Of a DNA stretch of 64,000 nucleotides, positions 16,597 to 25,969 are shown piece by piece. Made by a program: the position numbers and the translations under genes. The stretch is taken from NCBI GenBank assembly GCA_017507125.1, contig JAFWBQ010000063.1:1-64000 (forward strand). Direction: 5' to 3'. This DNA comes from Lentisphaeria bacterium. GTDB taxonomy: Bacteria; Verrucomicrobiota; Lentisphaeria; Victivallales; Victivallaceae. Each line of letters opens with the position of its first letter. Positions within the stretch are counted from its first letter, which is position 1. Under the pieces are notes generated by a model. The model saw only the letters and a program-made list of their open reading frames with translations. It was not told the origin of the DNA and ran no database searches.

Positions 16597-17844
16597 TCAA
16601 CTTTCCAATTCTTCCGGCAGCGGTCCGTGAAGTTTTCTCATTCCCTCCACGGCGGCGTTGACCAGTTTCAAAGATTCAAAAGGCTGGATAAAGGCCGAGT
16701 TGACAGCAGTTTCATATCCCCCTGCCACATAGCCGTTGGCATGAGGCAGATAACTCAAGTATGCTGTGGAGTTGTAAAGAATGAATGTTCTTTTGTAAGG
16801 CGAATGCCACTTGATCTCCTGACCGATCTCAGCAAGCATTTCTCCCGGAACTCCCACAAGGCAGACATCATTGTTGAATGCAAGAAACTGGAGTTCAACT
16901 TCAGTTTCTCTCTTCCCGGCATACTCAGGCATCTCCTGCCGCATCTGCTGCCGGTCGCGGCGCAATTTCACAGTCAGACGCTCAATGGAGCCTTTGATTT
17001 TCGGATTTTCAATCAGATATTTTTCCTTGTTTCTGCGGGCGTCGCAAACTCCTTTAATGGCAGCAACAGCAAGGTCTGAGGCGCACTTTCTGACGCTTTC
17101 CCAGCCGCATTCGGAGTCTTTGGGAAACTGGTCTCCTGCGGCACCGTCTACAAAGACGCACCAGCAGCTGTTATCTTCCATGATCTCCCGCAAGGCACCG
17201 GGGTAGTCCGCTGAAATCTGATGAGACCCCATTCCCGGAGCATGTGACGCAAGGGGATGAGCGGCAAAGTTGATAAGCACTCCCTGGGGATGTTTTGTTT
17301 CAGGAGAGTTGAAAATCAGCATTCCCAGCTCCTGATCCGTAAAACCGTTGCTCAACGGCTCAAGAGTACGCTGGTGGGGCAGAAAAGTGCAGCTGTTTGA
17401 ACCATCCACATAGCGGCGGTTATAGTTGGCATCGCACTGACAGGAGTAAAAATAAAGTTCTGTTTCCTGCCACTTTTCCATGGCGGCACTGACAGCCGAG
17501 GAGCTCCACCTGTAAAGTTTTGCAATGTACTCAAGATTGGCGCTTCTGCGTCCCAGGGACCGGGTATGGGGACCGCTGTGGGTATGGGTGCAGCTCAATA
17601 TCACATTTTCTTCAGGACATGCAAGAACCGCTGCCGTATCCCGCCTGATCTTGCGGATGAATGTTTCATCCAGTCCCAGAAGATCGTAGCCGAGAACGGC
17701 CCCTTTTGTTTCACCGTCGTCCAGCAGCAGAACAGAAAGTTTCAGGTCATCGTGGATCCTGACCGTTACATCATTCACCCCATACCCTGCGACGGGTTCT
17801 CCCACCTCAGGAGTGATTATTTGTTCGTAATGTGCAATTTTCAT
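16597..17844 (-). CDS. Neutral-ceramidase-like metal hydrolase within the beta-helix array
   Basis: A 415-residue protein without signal peptide, so probably cytoplasmic. The zinc-site signature CTHTHSGPHT (about 85-94) and INFAAHPLASH, with DGAAGDQFP and the C-terminal HANGYVAGGYE, match the N-terminal catalytic domain of neutral/alkaline ceramidases, amidases that hydrolyse N-acyl bonds. Bacterial relatives of this short, single-domain kind are often of unknown substrate; N-deacylation of an amino sugar is one possibility. It interrupts the six beta-helix genes after the fourth in transcription order, with 32-36-base gaps on both sides, and is very likely co-transcribed. A relative lies at 41844. 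Confidence 0.8.
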   Translation of the reverse strand: MKIAHYEQIITPEVGEPVAGYGVNDVTVRIHDDLKLSVLLLDDGETKGAVLGYDLLGLDETFIRKIRRDTAAVLACPEENVILSCTHTHSGPHTRSLGRRSANLEYIAKLYRWSSSAVSAAMEKWQETELYFYSCQCDANYNRRYVDGSNSCTFLPHQRTLEPLSNGFTDQELGMLIFNSPETKHPQGVLINFAAHPLASHAPGMGSHQISADYPGALREIMEDNSCWCVFVDGAAGDQFPKDSECGWESVRKCASDLAVAAIKGVCDARRNKEKYLIENPKIKGSIERLTVKLRRDRQQMRQEMPEYAGKRETEVELQFLAFNNDVCLVGVPGEMLAEIGQEIKWHSPYKRTFILYNSTAYLSYLPHANGYVAGGYETAVNSAFIQPFESLKLVNAAVEGMRKLHGPLPEELES

Positions 17845-17876
17845 AAAGTTTTTTTCTTATGCTCCACTCAGGGGAG

Positions 17877-19844
17877 TTACTTTCCCGGATTTCTTCTGAG
17901 CATGGCAGACACTTCTTCAGTTTTCTTGTGCATTCTGAAGAATTTTTCCTGGGATTCCCCAACCTGGAAAGCTCCGGCAGCAGGCGCTTTGCCCTTGAAA
18001 TAGCCGGGGACAAATCCGGGCAGAGCCGGCATGACGCGTCCGGCTTTTCCCGGTCTGGATTTGGTGACGTCAATACCGCACTCAAGAGCAGGAGAACCCG
18101 CCGTCAATGTCACATCAGGAAGTCCGGGAACAGATTTTTTATTCCAGATCTTCTCATGTTTGACAATGCCGATGCTGCGGTTGATCTTGTAAAGTCCGGG
18201 ATCGCGGATCGATTTGTCTTTCATGGCGGATTCAGCAAAGAGGTAGAAAAGATTGCCTTTCATAAGGTCAAGAGTCTTGCTGTTGTGACGGGGAGAGAAC
18301 TTGACGATGTTGTTGACAAAATAGAAGGGCATGACAGTGCGGAACATTCTGGCAAATTTGTCAACCATAATACCGTAACCGCCGTCGGCACCTCCCCAGA
18401 AGGTGTTGTGGTAAATATAAAATCTTCCGGGGTCAACAGGGGAAGGCGGATTTTTCTTGTAGACTTTTTTACCCTTTTTATCCTTCTCAAAGTTGACCAC
18501 ATCATCGCCGATGGTCATGGAGGAGCAGTGGACAAAGACATTACTGCCGCCGTGAGGCGCCTGCACAAAAAGGTTACGGTAATGGAACTCTGTGCGAAGC
18601 GGATTCCTGTGCTTTTCACGGATCCGGTGGATCCGCAGCGGAATGCCGCAGTTCATTACAAGGTTTTCATAAAATCTGCCGCCGCCCAGAGGTCCGGTAA
18701 CAATGCCCACGCTTGACATTTCACGGACCACATTGGAGTGCAGTTCAACACCGGGACCGAATGCCTGGACTCCGATCAGTCCCCTGATGATGATATTGCC
18801 GGTGATCAGAGTTCCTGTTCCCCGGTTGATGACACCCACGTCGTCAGAAAGGGAGGTTCCGATAATGTACTTGAAGATGAGATAGAGCAAGCCGCCGCGC
18901 ATGTCTTTACTGCTGCGGAGACCGAAAAGATCATCGCGGATGAATCCTGCGGTCATGATGTTGTCTTTGATCACCGCATTTTTCACTTCGCCGTCAAGGC
19001 GGACCCGGGCGCCGCCGTGCATAAGCAGACAATTTTTGACTGTAACAAAAGAACTTTTACCCTTAACATGGATCTGATAACGGCTGCCCCGCATGTGAAG
19101 GTCGCTGAAAGTCACATGTGAGAGACCGTCAACGGTGAAACCTTCACCGTAAGCTGCAGTAATAAGATGTTTTTCAGGTGTACTGCCGTTGGCAAAGCGC
19201 AAATAGAGCATTCCATTCTGCCATCCGGAAAGCACATAATTGAGCACCGGCCAGAAGTATTCCTGACGCTTGCCGAAATAGTGGTGTTTCACCTTGATAT
19301 TTTTGTCAAGTGCCAGAAGATCAAGTCCGGGAATGCGTTTGCATTTGGGGCCGAAACCGCTCCAGATATCATTTTCAATAATGAGAGAGGGCAGTGTTTT
19401 GCGGCGCTTGAGTTCCATGGTGCGTGAATTGATGAGAGCGATCATCTTTCCATCGACCATAACAATGCTTGGACGCTGAGCAACTTTTGTTTTCCAGACG
19501 TTGGGTGCGATCTCAGGAGCAGGAACCCATTTGTCAAGAGTGGTTCCGTTGGATTCAACAATGGTCAGAAACTCACCTTTCCTGCCCCTTGTTCCGGCAA
19601 AAGTGATGGGGGCGCCTTTTTTACCGGATCTGGTAAACTGGATCTGTTCCCGGTAAAGTCCGGGAAGAATTTTCACAGTATCCCCGGGACCGGCTTTTTT
19701 GGACGCAAAAGCGATGGTTTTCCAGGGGGATTTTTCACTTCCGGAGTTGGCATCACTTCCGGAATTGGAAACATAAAAGGTTTTGGCATCAGCGGAGCAG
19801 AAACAAAGTACAAACACCGCTGCCGGCAGAATTTTTTTAATCAT
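17877..19844 (-). CDS. Secreted right-handed beta-helix protein, copy 3 of 6
   Basis: 655 residues. Signal peptide MIKKILPAAVFVLCFCSADA, then FYVSNSGSDANSGSEKSPW, PGDTVKILPGLYREQIQF, GSRYQIHVKG, LLMHGGARVRLDGE, AGFIRDDLFGLRSS, SDDVGVINRG, IYHNTFWGGADGG, YFVNNIVKF and GYFKGKAPAAGAFQVGE with a C-terminal charged helix. It is intermediate between copies 1-2 and copies 5-6. GGAG lies upstream of the start. It is 32 bases before the ceramidase-like gene and 21 bases after copy 4. Confidence 0.85.
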   Translation of the reverse strand: MIKKILPAAVFVLCFCSADAKTFYVSNSGSDANSGSEKSPWKTIAFASKKAGPGDTVKILPGLYREQIQFTRSGKKGAPITFAGTRGRKGEFLTIVESNGTTLDKWVPAPEIAPNVWKTKVAQRPSIVMVDGKMIALINSRTMELKRRKTLPSLIIENDIWSGFGPKCKRIPGLDLLALDKNIKVKHHYFGKRQEYFWPVLNYVLSGWQNGMLYLRFANGSTPEKHLITAAYGEGFTVDGLSHVTFSDLHMRGSRYQIHVKGKSSFVTVKNCLLMHGGARVRLDGEVKNAVIKDNIMTAGFIRDDLFGLRSSKDMRGGLLYLIFKYIIGTSLSDDVGVINRGTGTLITGNIIIRGLIGVQAFGPGVELHSNVVREMSSVGIVTGPLGGGRFYENLVMNCGIPLRIHRIREKHRNPLRTEFHYRNLFVQAPHGGSNVFVHCSSMTIGDDVVNFEKDKKGKKVYKKNPPSPVDPGRFYIYHNTFWGGADGGYGIMVDKFARMFRTVMPFYFVNNIVKFSPRHNSKTLDLMKGNLFYLFAESAMKDKSIRDPGLYKINRSIGIVKHEKIWNKKSVPGLPDVTLTAGSPALECGIDVTKSRPGKAGRVMPALPGFVPGYFKGKAPAAGAFQVGESQEKFFRMHKKTEEVSAMLRRNPGK

Positions 19845-19865
19845 AGATAAGATTTCTCCGTAAAA

Positions 19866-21806
19866 TTATTTGTAACTCATTTTTTTCATCATATCAACAG
19901 CACGCTGTCCTTTATCATAGAGCTTTCTGAAAAGGGCATCGGATTCATTTTTCTGCAGAGCGCCGGCAAAGGGAGCTTTGCCCTTGAAGTAACCGGACTT
20001 GAAGCCGGGGAGCGCGTCATATTTCTTACCTTTGTAGGTGTAGGGCTTTGAGATGTCCACGCCGCACTCAGCAGGGGAGAAATCAGCCGCAAGCGCCATC
20101 TGAGGCATACCTGAAGTTTTTCCGGGAGCCCACATTTTTTTGCTTGTTTCAAGGGACAATGCACGGTTGTTTTTGGGGACATCGGTATCCTGCATTTTTT
20201 CCTGAATAGGGGGAGTTGTCAGGTAAAGCAGATTTCCTGCCATCACCTCATGGCTTTTGGCATTGTAGCGGGGAGTATTTTTTACAACGTTATTGATGAA
20301 GTAGAAGGGCTGCACACTGCGGAATCTGCTGGCAAGCCGTTTCACATCAAAAAACGCCGCCTTTCCGCCGCCGCCCCAGAAGGTGTTGTGGTAGATATAG
20401 ATCTTACCGGGATCAACAGGGTTGGGGGGATTCTTTTTATAAACTCTTCCGTCAAAGTTCATGCCGTCCGCCTTGGTTTTGTAGGACTCGCAGTGAACGA
20501 AAATAAATCTGCCGCCTTTGGCACCCTGAATGAACACATTGCGGTAATGGTACTCTTCACGTTTGGTGCGTTCATGGCGATAGTTGTGTATACGCAAAGG
20601 GATCCCGCACTCCATGATAAGGTTTTCGTAAAATCTGCCTGTGGTGGCAGCACTGGTGCAAAGTCCCACGCTGGCAAGTCCTCTGATGGTGTTGCGGCGG
20701 ACAATGTTCCGGGGGCCCATAGCATCAATGCCGATCAACCCTTCAAAAATCACATTGTCCTCTACGAGTATATCTGAACCGTAAGAGTAGACTCCCACAT
20801 CATCAGAACGGGAGTTGCCAATGAGATATTTGAAGATGGTGTAGATCAAACCGCCCCGCTGATCACTGGAATCCCGGTGTTTGAAGTGATCCCCCAGAAT
20901 AAATCCGCAGGTCATGAGATTATTTCTGATGGTGATGAAAGAGGCTGTTTTTTCAATTCTGACGCGGTATCCGCCGTGCATCAGAAGACAATTTTCAATA
21001 TTAACGTGAGAAGTTTTTCCACTCAACAGGAACTGAGTGCGGCTGCCCCGCAGAAAGAGATTACTGAAATTGATATGCGAAGCACTTTCCAAAGTGAATC
21101 CGTTACCGTAGCTTGCTGTGAAAGTATGATTTTCAGGTTTGTCCCCATTGACAAAACGCAAATAAAGATATCCATCTTTCCAGCCGCAAAGCACATAAGC
21201 GATAACGGGCCAGAAATCCTGTTTCACATTACCGAAGTAGATGTGTGAAACCGTGGCGTTTTTGGGCAGGATAAAGAAGTCCATGCCGGGCAGACGCCTG
21301 CACTTCTCCCCCAAAGCCAACTTGCTCATAAAGTTGGTCTGGGTCAGGTGGGTCGGAACCTTTTCCCACCGTTTGAGCCCCATGGAACCGTTGTTGATCT
21401 TGGCAATACTTTTTCCATCCATCATCACCAGAAGAGGATTTTTTGCCAATTTGATCTTCCACACATCGGGACCGATCTCAGGAGCACGCTGCCACTTCTT
21501 GAGGGGAACGCCGGGGGATTCAATAACGGTCAGCCATTTTCCATCCTTGCCGCGGGTTCCGGTAAAGGTGATGGGGGCGCCCTTTTTACCTGATCTCTTC
21601 AGCGTGATCTCTTCACGGAATATACCGGGACCGATTTTGACCGTATCACCCGCTTTTGCTTTTGACGCGGCATAAGCAACCGTCGCAAAGGGAGCATCGG
21701 CACTTCCGGAGTTTTTGTTGCTTCCATTTACAGACACAAACAAATCTTTACCGCAAAGTAAAGAGAGCGGGAGCATCGCTCCCAACAGCAAGAATTTTTT
21801 TTTCAT
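19866..21806 (-). CDS. Secreted right-handed beta-helix protein, copy 4 of 6
   Basis: 646 residues. Signal peptide MKKKFLLLGAMLPLSLLCG; opening LFVSVNGSNKNSGSADAPF and AGDTVKIGPGIFREE. It is the most divergent copy: HGGYRVRIEK replaces HGGARVRID, GNSRSDDVGVYSYG replaces GTSLSDDVG, and the tail is GKAPFAGALQKNESD. IYHNTFWGGGGK and YFINNVVKN are retained. The ribosome site AGGAAAAAGG precedes the ATG. Retention of the same coils in a diverged copy argues for a conserved ligand site and altered specificity. Confidence 0.85.
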   Translation of the reverse strand: MKKKFLLLGAMLPLSLLCGKDLFVSVNGSNKNSGSADAPFATVAYAASKAKAGDTVKIGPGIFREEITLKRSGKKGAPITFTGTRGKDGKWLTVIESPGVPLKKWQRAPEIGPDVWKIKLAKNPLLVMMDGKSIAKINNGSMGLKRWEKVPTHLTQTNFMSKLALGEKCRRLPGMDFFILPKNATVSHIYFGNVKQDFWPVIAYVLCGWKDGYLYLRFVNGDKPENHTFTASYGNGFTLESASHINFSNLFLRGSRTQFLLSGKTSHVNIENCLLMHGGYRVRIEKTASFITIRNNLMTCGFILGDHFKHRDSSDQRGGLIYTIFKYLIGNSRSDDVGVYSYGSDILVEDNVIFEGLIGIDAMGPRNIVRRNTIRGLASVGLCTSAATTGRFYENLIMECGIPLRIHNYRHERTKREEYHYRNVFIQGAKGGRFIFVHCESYKTKADGMNFDGRVYKKNPPNPVDPGKIYIYHNTFWGGGGKAAFFDVKRLASRFRSVQPFYFINNVVKNTPRYNAKSHEVMAGNLLYLTTPPIQEKMQDTDVPKNNRALSLETSKKMWAPGKTSGMPQMALAADFSPAECGVDISKPYTYKGKKYDALPGFKSGYFKGKAPFAGALQKNESDALFRKLYDKGQRAVDMMKKMSYK

Positions 21807-21832
21807 AAATCCTTTTTCCTTAAATAAAAAGA

Positions 21833-23785
21833 CTATTTGGCATTTTTTATGATTTGCACCGCTTTTTCAGCTTTGCGGTACATGTCAATAAACATCTGCA
21901 TGGACTCTCCTGCCTGAAAAGCGCCTGCGGCAGGTTTTGCGCCCTTGAAATATCCCGGTTTGAATCCGGGGAAAGCCGGATATGTTTTGCCGTTGAAAGT
22001 AAAGGGGCGTGAAATGTCGATTCCGATACCGAGAGCGGGAGAATTTTTGGCAAGAGTCACATCATAGAGGCCCGGAATTTTTTTATTGTTCCAGAGTGTA
22101 TTGACCATTTTTTCCGGAATCAGAACATTGTGTTTTTTCACTCCGGGGTAGCGCAAAGGCTCCTTGTTGGCGGAACCGGGATAACCATAGAGGAGATTTC
22201 CTGCGAGGAGTTCCTGAGAATGATCCTCAAAGCGATGGCACCCCTTGATCACGTTGTTGATAAAGAGGAAAGGCTGGACACTTCTGAAACGGTTGTAATA
22301 ATATCCCACATGGAATCCGGGATTGAAATCATTTCCCCCCCAGAAAGTGTTGTGATAGATGTAAAATCTGCCGGGATCAACAGGGTTGGGGGGATTCTTT
22401 TTATAAACAGGATATTTATGTTTGGGTGACGGAGGCTCAAAGTTGATTTTATCAGGTCCTCTTACATGAGATGAACAGTGGACAAACACCTGGGAACCGT
22501 CATGGGGAGCCTGGATCACAAAGTTGCCGTAATGATATTCAACACGCTCGGCACGGGCGGCGCGCAGATCGTGGATGCGGATGGGAATACCGTTGTTGAT
22601 CAGGAGATTGTGATGGAATTGACCAATTGTCCGGGGACCGGAATAGACACCGACACTTGACATCTGCATCACAACGTTGTTGTAAAATTCAGAATGGGGA
22701 GCATCCGTATGCACACCGATAAGTCCCTGAAGGATCACGTTTCCGTAGATCTTCGCTCCGGGGCCGAAGATCTGGATCCCCATATCATCAGAAAGAGAGG
22801 TGCCGATGATGTACTTGAAAAATTCATAGAGCACGCCGCCGCGCATATCATAACTGGCCCGGAGCTGAAAGAGGTCGCCCCGGAGGAATCCTGCGGTGAG
22901 GATCGAGTTTCTGACAACAGTGTTCGCAGCGTTTCTCTCGATCCGCACCCGGGCGCCGCCGTGCATCAGAAGACAGTTGTCGATCACATTGTTTGAACTG
23001 CCGCCCAATATGCGGATCTGATAACGGCTGCCTCTCAGGTGAAGATTTTTAAACTGCAGCCATGAGGCTCTTTTCAAAGTGAATCCGTTGCCGTAAGAGG
23101 CGGTAAATTTGTGTTTTTCAGGCGTACTTCCGTCTGTAAAGCGGACATAGAGTTTTCCATCGCTCCAACCGGTCAGAACATTGCCGATGGTGGGCCAGAA
23201 AAGCTCCTTGCGTTTTCCGAAATAACGGTGACTGATAAGGATATCCTTTTTCAGCGCAAGCAGATCCAATCCGGGACAGCGTTTGCAGCCGGGACCGAAC
23301 TTGCTCCAGATCAGCTCTTCAGTGAGCTCCTCCGGGAGCGTTTTCCCCCGGGGAAGTGCCATGGTCAACTTATTGATAAAACCTATCATCTTGCCGTCCA
23401 TCATCATCAAATCAGGACGTTTTTTCAGTTCTGTCTTCCAGACATCAGGAGCTATCTCAGGAGCAGGTTTCCAGTTGGTAAGAGTCGTTCCAATACCCTC
23501 TACGATGGTAAGAAATTCGCCGTTTTTGCCTCTGATGCCCTCAAAAGTGATGGGGGCATCTTTTTTGCCGGAACGGGCAAACGTAACCTGTTCCCGGTAA
23601 ACTCCGGGAGTGATTTTCACAGTGTCTCCCGCCTGAGCTTTGCCGGCGGCGTATGTGATGGTGGCAAAAGGAGCTTGAGACGTTCCGGGGTTTTTATCGC
23701 TTCCGGAAGGTGATACGAACCACTCCCTTCCCCAGAGCAGGGAAACGGGAAGAACAACTCCCAGCAAAAACAAGCGTCTTTTCAT
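21833..23785 (-). CDS. Secreted right-handed beta-helix protein, copy 5 of 6
   Basis: 650 residues. Signal peptide MKRRLFLLGVVLPVSLLWG, then WFVSPSGSDKNPGTSQAPF, GDTVKITPGVYREQVTF, GSRYQIRILGGSSNNVID, LLMHGGARVRIERN, AGFLRGDLFQLR, SDDMGIQIFG, IYHNTFWGGNDFNPGFHVGYYYNRF split over this stretch, FINNVIKGC and GYFKGAKPAAGAFQAGESMQMF. It pairs closely with copy 6 (shared GSSNNVIDNCLLMHGG, FDVGY/FHVGY, ESMQMFIDMYRKAEKA), indicating a recent duplication of this pair. AGGAG lies 9 bases before the ATG. Confidence 0.85.
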   Translation of the reverse strand: MKRRLFLLGVVLPVSLLWGREWFVSPSGSDKNPGTSQAPFATITYAAGKAQAGDTVKITPGVYREQVTFARSGKKDAPITFEGIRGKNGEFLTIVEGIGTTLTNWKPAPEIAPDVWKTELKKRPDLMMMDGKMIGFINKLTMALPRGKTLPEELTEELIWSKFGPGCKRCPGLDLLALKKDILISHRYFGKRKELFWPTIGNVLTGWSDGKLYVRFTDGSTPEKHKFTASYGNGFTLKRASWLQFKNLHLRGSRYQIRILGGSSNNVIDNCLLMHGGARVRIERNAANTVVRNSILTAGFLRGDLFQLRASYDMRGGVLYEFFKYIIGTSLSDDMGIQIFGPGAKIYGNVILQGLIGVHTDAPHSEFYNNVVMQMSSVGVYSGPRTIGQFHHNLLINNGIPIRIHDLRAARAERVEYHYGNFVIQAPHDGSQVFVHCSSHVRGPDKINFEPPSPKHKYPVYKKNPPNPVDPGRFYIYHNTFWGGNDFNPGFHVGYYYNRFRSVQPFLFINNVIKGCHRFEDHSQELLAGNLLYGYPGSANKEPLRYPGVKKHNVLIPEKMVNTLWNNKKIPGLYDVTLAKNSPALGIGIDISRPFTFNGKTYPAFPGFKPGYFKGAKPAAGAFQAGESMQMFIDMYRKAEKAVQIIKNAK

Positions 23786-23807
23786 GACTCAGGCTCCTCT
23801 TGTGTTT

Positions 23808-25748
23808 TTATTTGGCGTTTTTGATGATCTGCATGGCTTTTTCTGCCTTGCGGTACATGTCAATGAACATCTGCATGGATTCCCCATCCTGAAAAGCGCC
23901 TGCGGCAGGGGCTTTGCCCTTGAAATAACCGGGTTTGAATCCGGGGAAGGCAGGGAACTCTTTGCCTTTGTAGGTAAAAGGTTTGGAAATATCAATTCCC
24001 ACGCCGAGAGCAGGAGAGTTTTTGGCAAGAGTAAGATCGTAAAGTCCGGGGATCTTTTTATTGTTCCAGATGTTCCCGCTCTGAGCTTCGGCAAGCAGAA
24101 GATTATCCTTTTTCATGCCGGGGTGACGGATGGGATTTTTATTGACGGCACTGGGATAACCATACATAAGATTGCCCGCCTGAAGGATCTGGGCATCAGG
24201 ATTCCAGCGGTGGCATCCTTTGACAAGGTTGTTGACATAATAGAAAGGCATGACTGAACGGAACCGTCTGGCAAGATATCCCACATCAAATCCGGGAGTC
24301 CAGTCGCTGCCGCCCCAGAAGGTGTTGTGGTAAATGAAGATCTTGCCGGGATCAACGGGGGCGGGAGGATCGGTTTTGTACTTGGCAGTTCCCTTTTCAA
24401 AGTTGACCATATCAGGTCCGTAAAGGTGGGAAGAGCAGTGGACATAGACCTGAGAACCGTCATTGGGAGCCTGGATGAACACATTTCTGAAGTGATACTC
24501 CTCACGCTTGGCACGCTCGTGACGGAGCGCATGGACCCGCAGGGGGATAGCGGAGTTCATAACAAGGTTATGATAGAATTTTCCGCTGGTCTGAGGTCCG
24601 GTACAGATTCCGACACTTGACATATTCATGACAACATTTCCGGCAAATTCGCACTGAGGACCATAGGCGTCTGAACCGATCAGCCCCTGGGTGATCACGT
24701 TGTTCAGCACCCGGGTACCCGTTCCGTATTCTCTGACGCCGATATCATCGGAACTGGAGTAGCCGAGAATGAATTTGAATACCTGATAGAGCACGCCGCC
24801 GCGCATATCATTTGCAGCACGGAGCTGAAAAAGATCTCCGCGGATAAATCCCGCAGTCAGGATGGAATTCTGAACAGTGTTGTTCCGGGCGCCCTGATCG
24901 ATCCGCACCCGGGCCCCGCCGTGCATGAGAAGACAGTTGTCGATCACGTTGTTGGAGCTGCCGGCCGATATGCGGATCTGATAACGGCTGCCCCGCATGT
25001 GGAGATTTTTGAATTTGAGCCATGATGCCCGTTTCAAAGAGAATCCTTCACCGAAAGAAGCGGTGATGTTGTGCTTCTGAGGAGTGCTGCCGTCGGCAAA
25101 GCGGATATAGAGTTTTCCATTGCTCCACCCTGTCATCACATTGCCGATGGTGGGCCAGAGCAGCTCCTTGCGCTTGCCGAAATAGCGGTGACGGAAAAGA
25201 ATATCCTTTTTCAGAGAGAGCAGATCGAAACCGGGACAACGTTTGCAGTTGGGTCCGAATTTATCCCACATAAGCGTTTCATAAAGTTCATCGGGGAGCT
25301 GCTTCATGCGGGGCAGCGCCATGGTGGATTTGTTGATATAGGTGATCATTTTACCATCCATCATCATCAGATCAGGACGGTTCGGCAAATCGGTTTTCCA
25401 GACATCCGGAGCGATTTCAGGAGCCTTCTCCCACTTGGTCAAATTGGTTCCCACACCCTCAACGATGGTCAGAAAAGCACCATCTTTGCCACGGCTCCCC
25501 TCAAAAGTGATGGGAGCGCCCTTTTTCCCGGAACGGGTGAAAACGATCTGTTCACGGTAAAGTCCGGGAAGAATTTTCACCGTATCGCCGGGTTTGGCTT
25601 TCTGAGCGGCAAAAGCAATCGTTTTCCAGGGGGCCTGCTCCGTTCCCGGATTTTTATCATTTCCCTGCGGTGAAACGAAAAAATCTTTTGCAGCCAGAGG
25701 AAAGAGCGCACATAAAGCAGCCCACATAAAAGGCATTTTCTTCATCAT
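23808..25748 (-). CDS. Secreted right-handed beta-helix protein, copy 6 of 6 (first gene of operon)
   Basis: 646 residues from the ATG at 25748, chosen because GGAG lies six bases upstream; a longer frame to 25778 lacks this and does not begin with a signal. Signal peptide MMKKMPFMWAALCALFPLAA. Then FFVSPQGNDKNPGTEQAPW, GDTVKILPGLYREQIVF, ISAGSSNNVIDN, LLMHGGARVRIDQG, AGFIRGDLFQLR, SSDDIGVREYG, IYHNTFWGGSDWTPGF, YYVNNLVKGC, GYFKGKAPAAGAFQDGE. It is nearest the promoter at 25805 and therefore probably the most strongly transcribed member. Confidence 0.85.
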   Translation of the reverse strand: MMKKMPFMWAALCALFPLAAKDFFVSPQGNDKNPGTEQAPWKTIAFAAQKAKPGDTVKILPGLYREQIVFTRSGKKGAPITFEGSRGKDGAFLTIVEGVGTNLTKWEKAPEIAPDVWKTDLPNRPDLMMMDGKMITYINKSTMALPRMKQLPDELYETLMWDKFGPNCKRCPGFDLLSLKKDILFRHRYFGKRKELLWPTIGNVMTGWSNGKLYIRFADGSTPQKHNITASFGEGFSLKRASWLKFKNLHMRGSRYQIRISAGSSNNVIDNCLLMHGGARVRIDQGARNNTVQNSILTAGFIRGDLFQLRAANDMRGGVLYQVFKFILGYSSSDDIGVREYGTGTRVLNNVITQGLIGSDAYGPQCEFAGNVVMNMSSVGICTGPQTSGKFYHNLVMNSAIPLRVHALRHERAKREEYHFRNVFIQAPNDGSQVYVHCSSHLYGPDMVNFEKGTAKYKTDPPAPVDPGKIFIYHNTFWGGSDWTPGFDVGYLARRFRSVMPFYYVNNLVKGCHRWNPDAQILQAGNLMYGYPSAVNKNPIRHPGMKKDNLLLAEAQSGNIWNNKKIPGLYDLTLAKNSPALGVGIDISKPFTYKGKEFPAFPGFKPGYFKGKAPAAGAFQDGESMQMFIDMYRKAEKAMQIIKNAK

Positions 25749-25804
25749 ACTTTTCTCCAAATTTAAACTCCATCTCAAAGGACAAATTTTCTAATGTTTG
25801 AAGT

Positions 25805-25833
25805 AATATAGCATATCTATTCGCTCAATGCAA
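25805..25833 (-). promoter_or_regulatory. Promoter of the beta-helix/ceramidase operon
   Basis: On the minus strand: TTGCAT (25833-25828), 17 bases, TATATT (25810-25805), with TGC directly before the -10. The leader to the ATG at 25748 is about 50 bases. Confidence 0.65.
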
Positions 25834-25861
25834 ACTCAGCCCTTAAAAAAAATTCTCTCGA

Positions 25862-25888
25862 GGTGAGTTTTTTTTGAAAATCCTCACC
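25862..25888. promoter_or_regulatory. Inverted repeat between divergent promoters (possible operator)
   Basis: GGTGAG (25862-25867) and CTCACC (25883-25888), centres 21 bases apart, lie between the minus promoter at 25805-25833 and the plus promoter at 25896-25924. The spacing of two helical turns suits a dimeric regulator, but a six-base repeat can arise by chance. Confidence 0.3.
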
Positions 25889-25895
25889 ACTTCAC

Positions 25896-25924
25896 TTGAC
25901 AAAAAAGTGATCTTGTGCTAATTT
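25896..25924 (+). promoter_or_regulatory. Promoter of the SDR/flavoprotein operon
   Basis: TTGACA (25896-25901), 17 bases, TAATTT (25919-25924), preceded by TGC (extended -10). It is divergent from the beta-helix operon promoter, with about 60 bases between the two -35 elements. Confidence 0.7.
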
Positions 25925-25969
25925 TACCGTAAGCATTATTTTGATCTGAAGAGAAAGGAAAATTCCCTC

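Noticed and set aside
12666-25748. The repeated genes as a possible recombination-generated assembly artefact
   Set aside because: Copies differ throughout in protein sequence and signal peptides, so they are true diverged paralogues.
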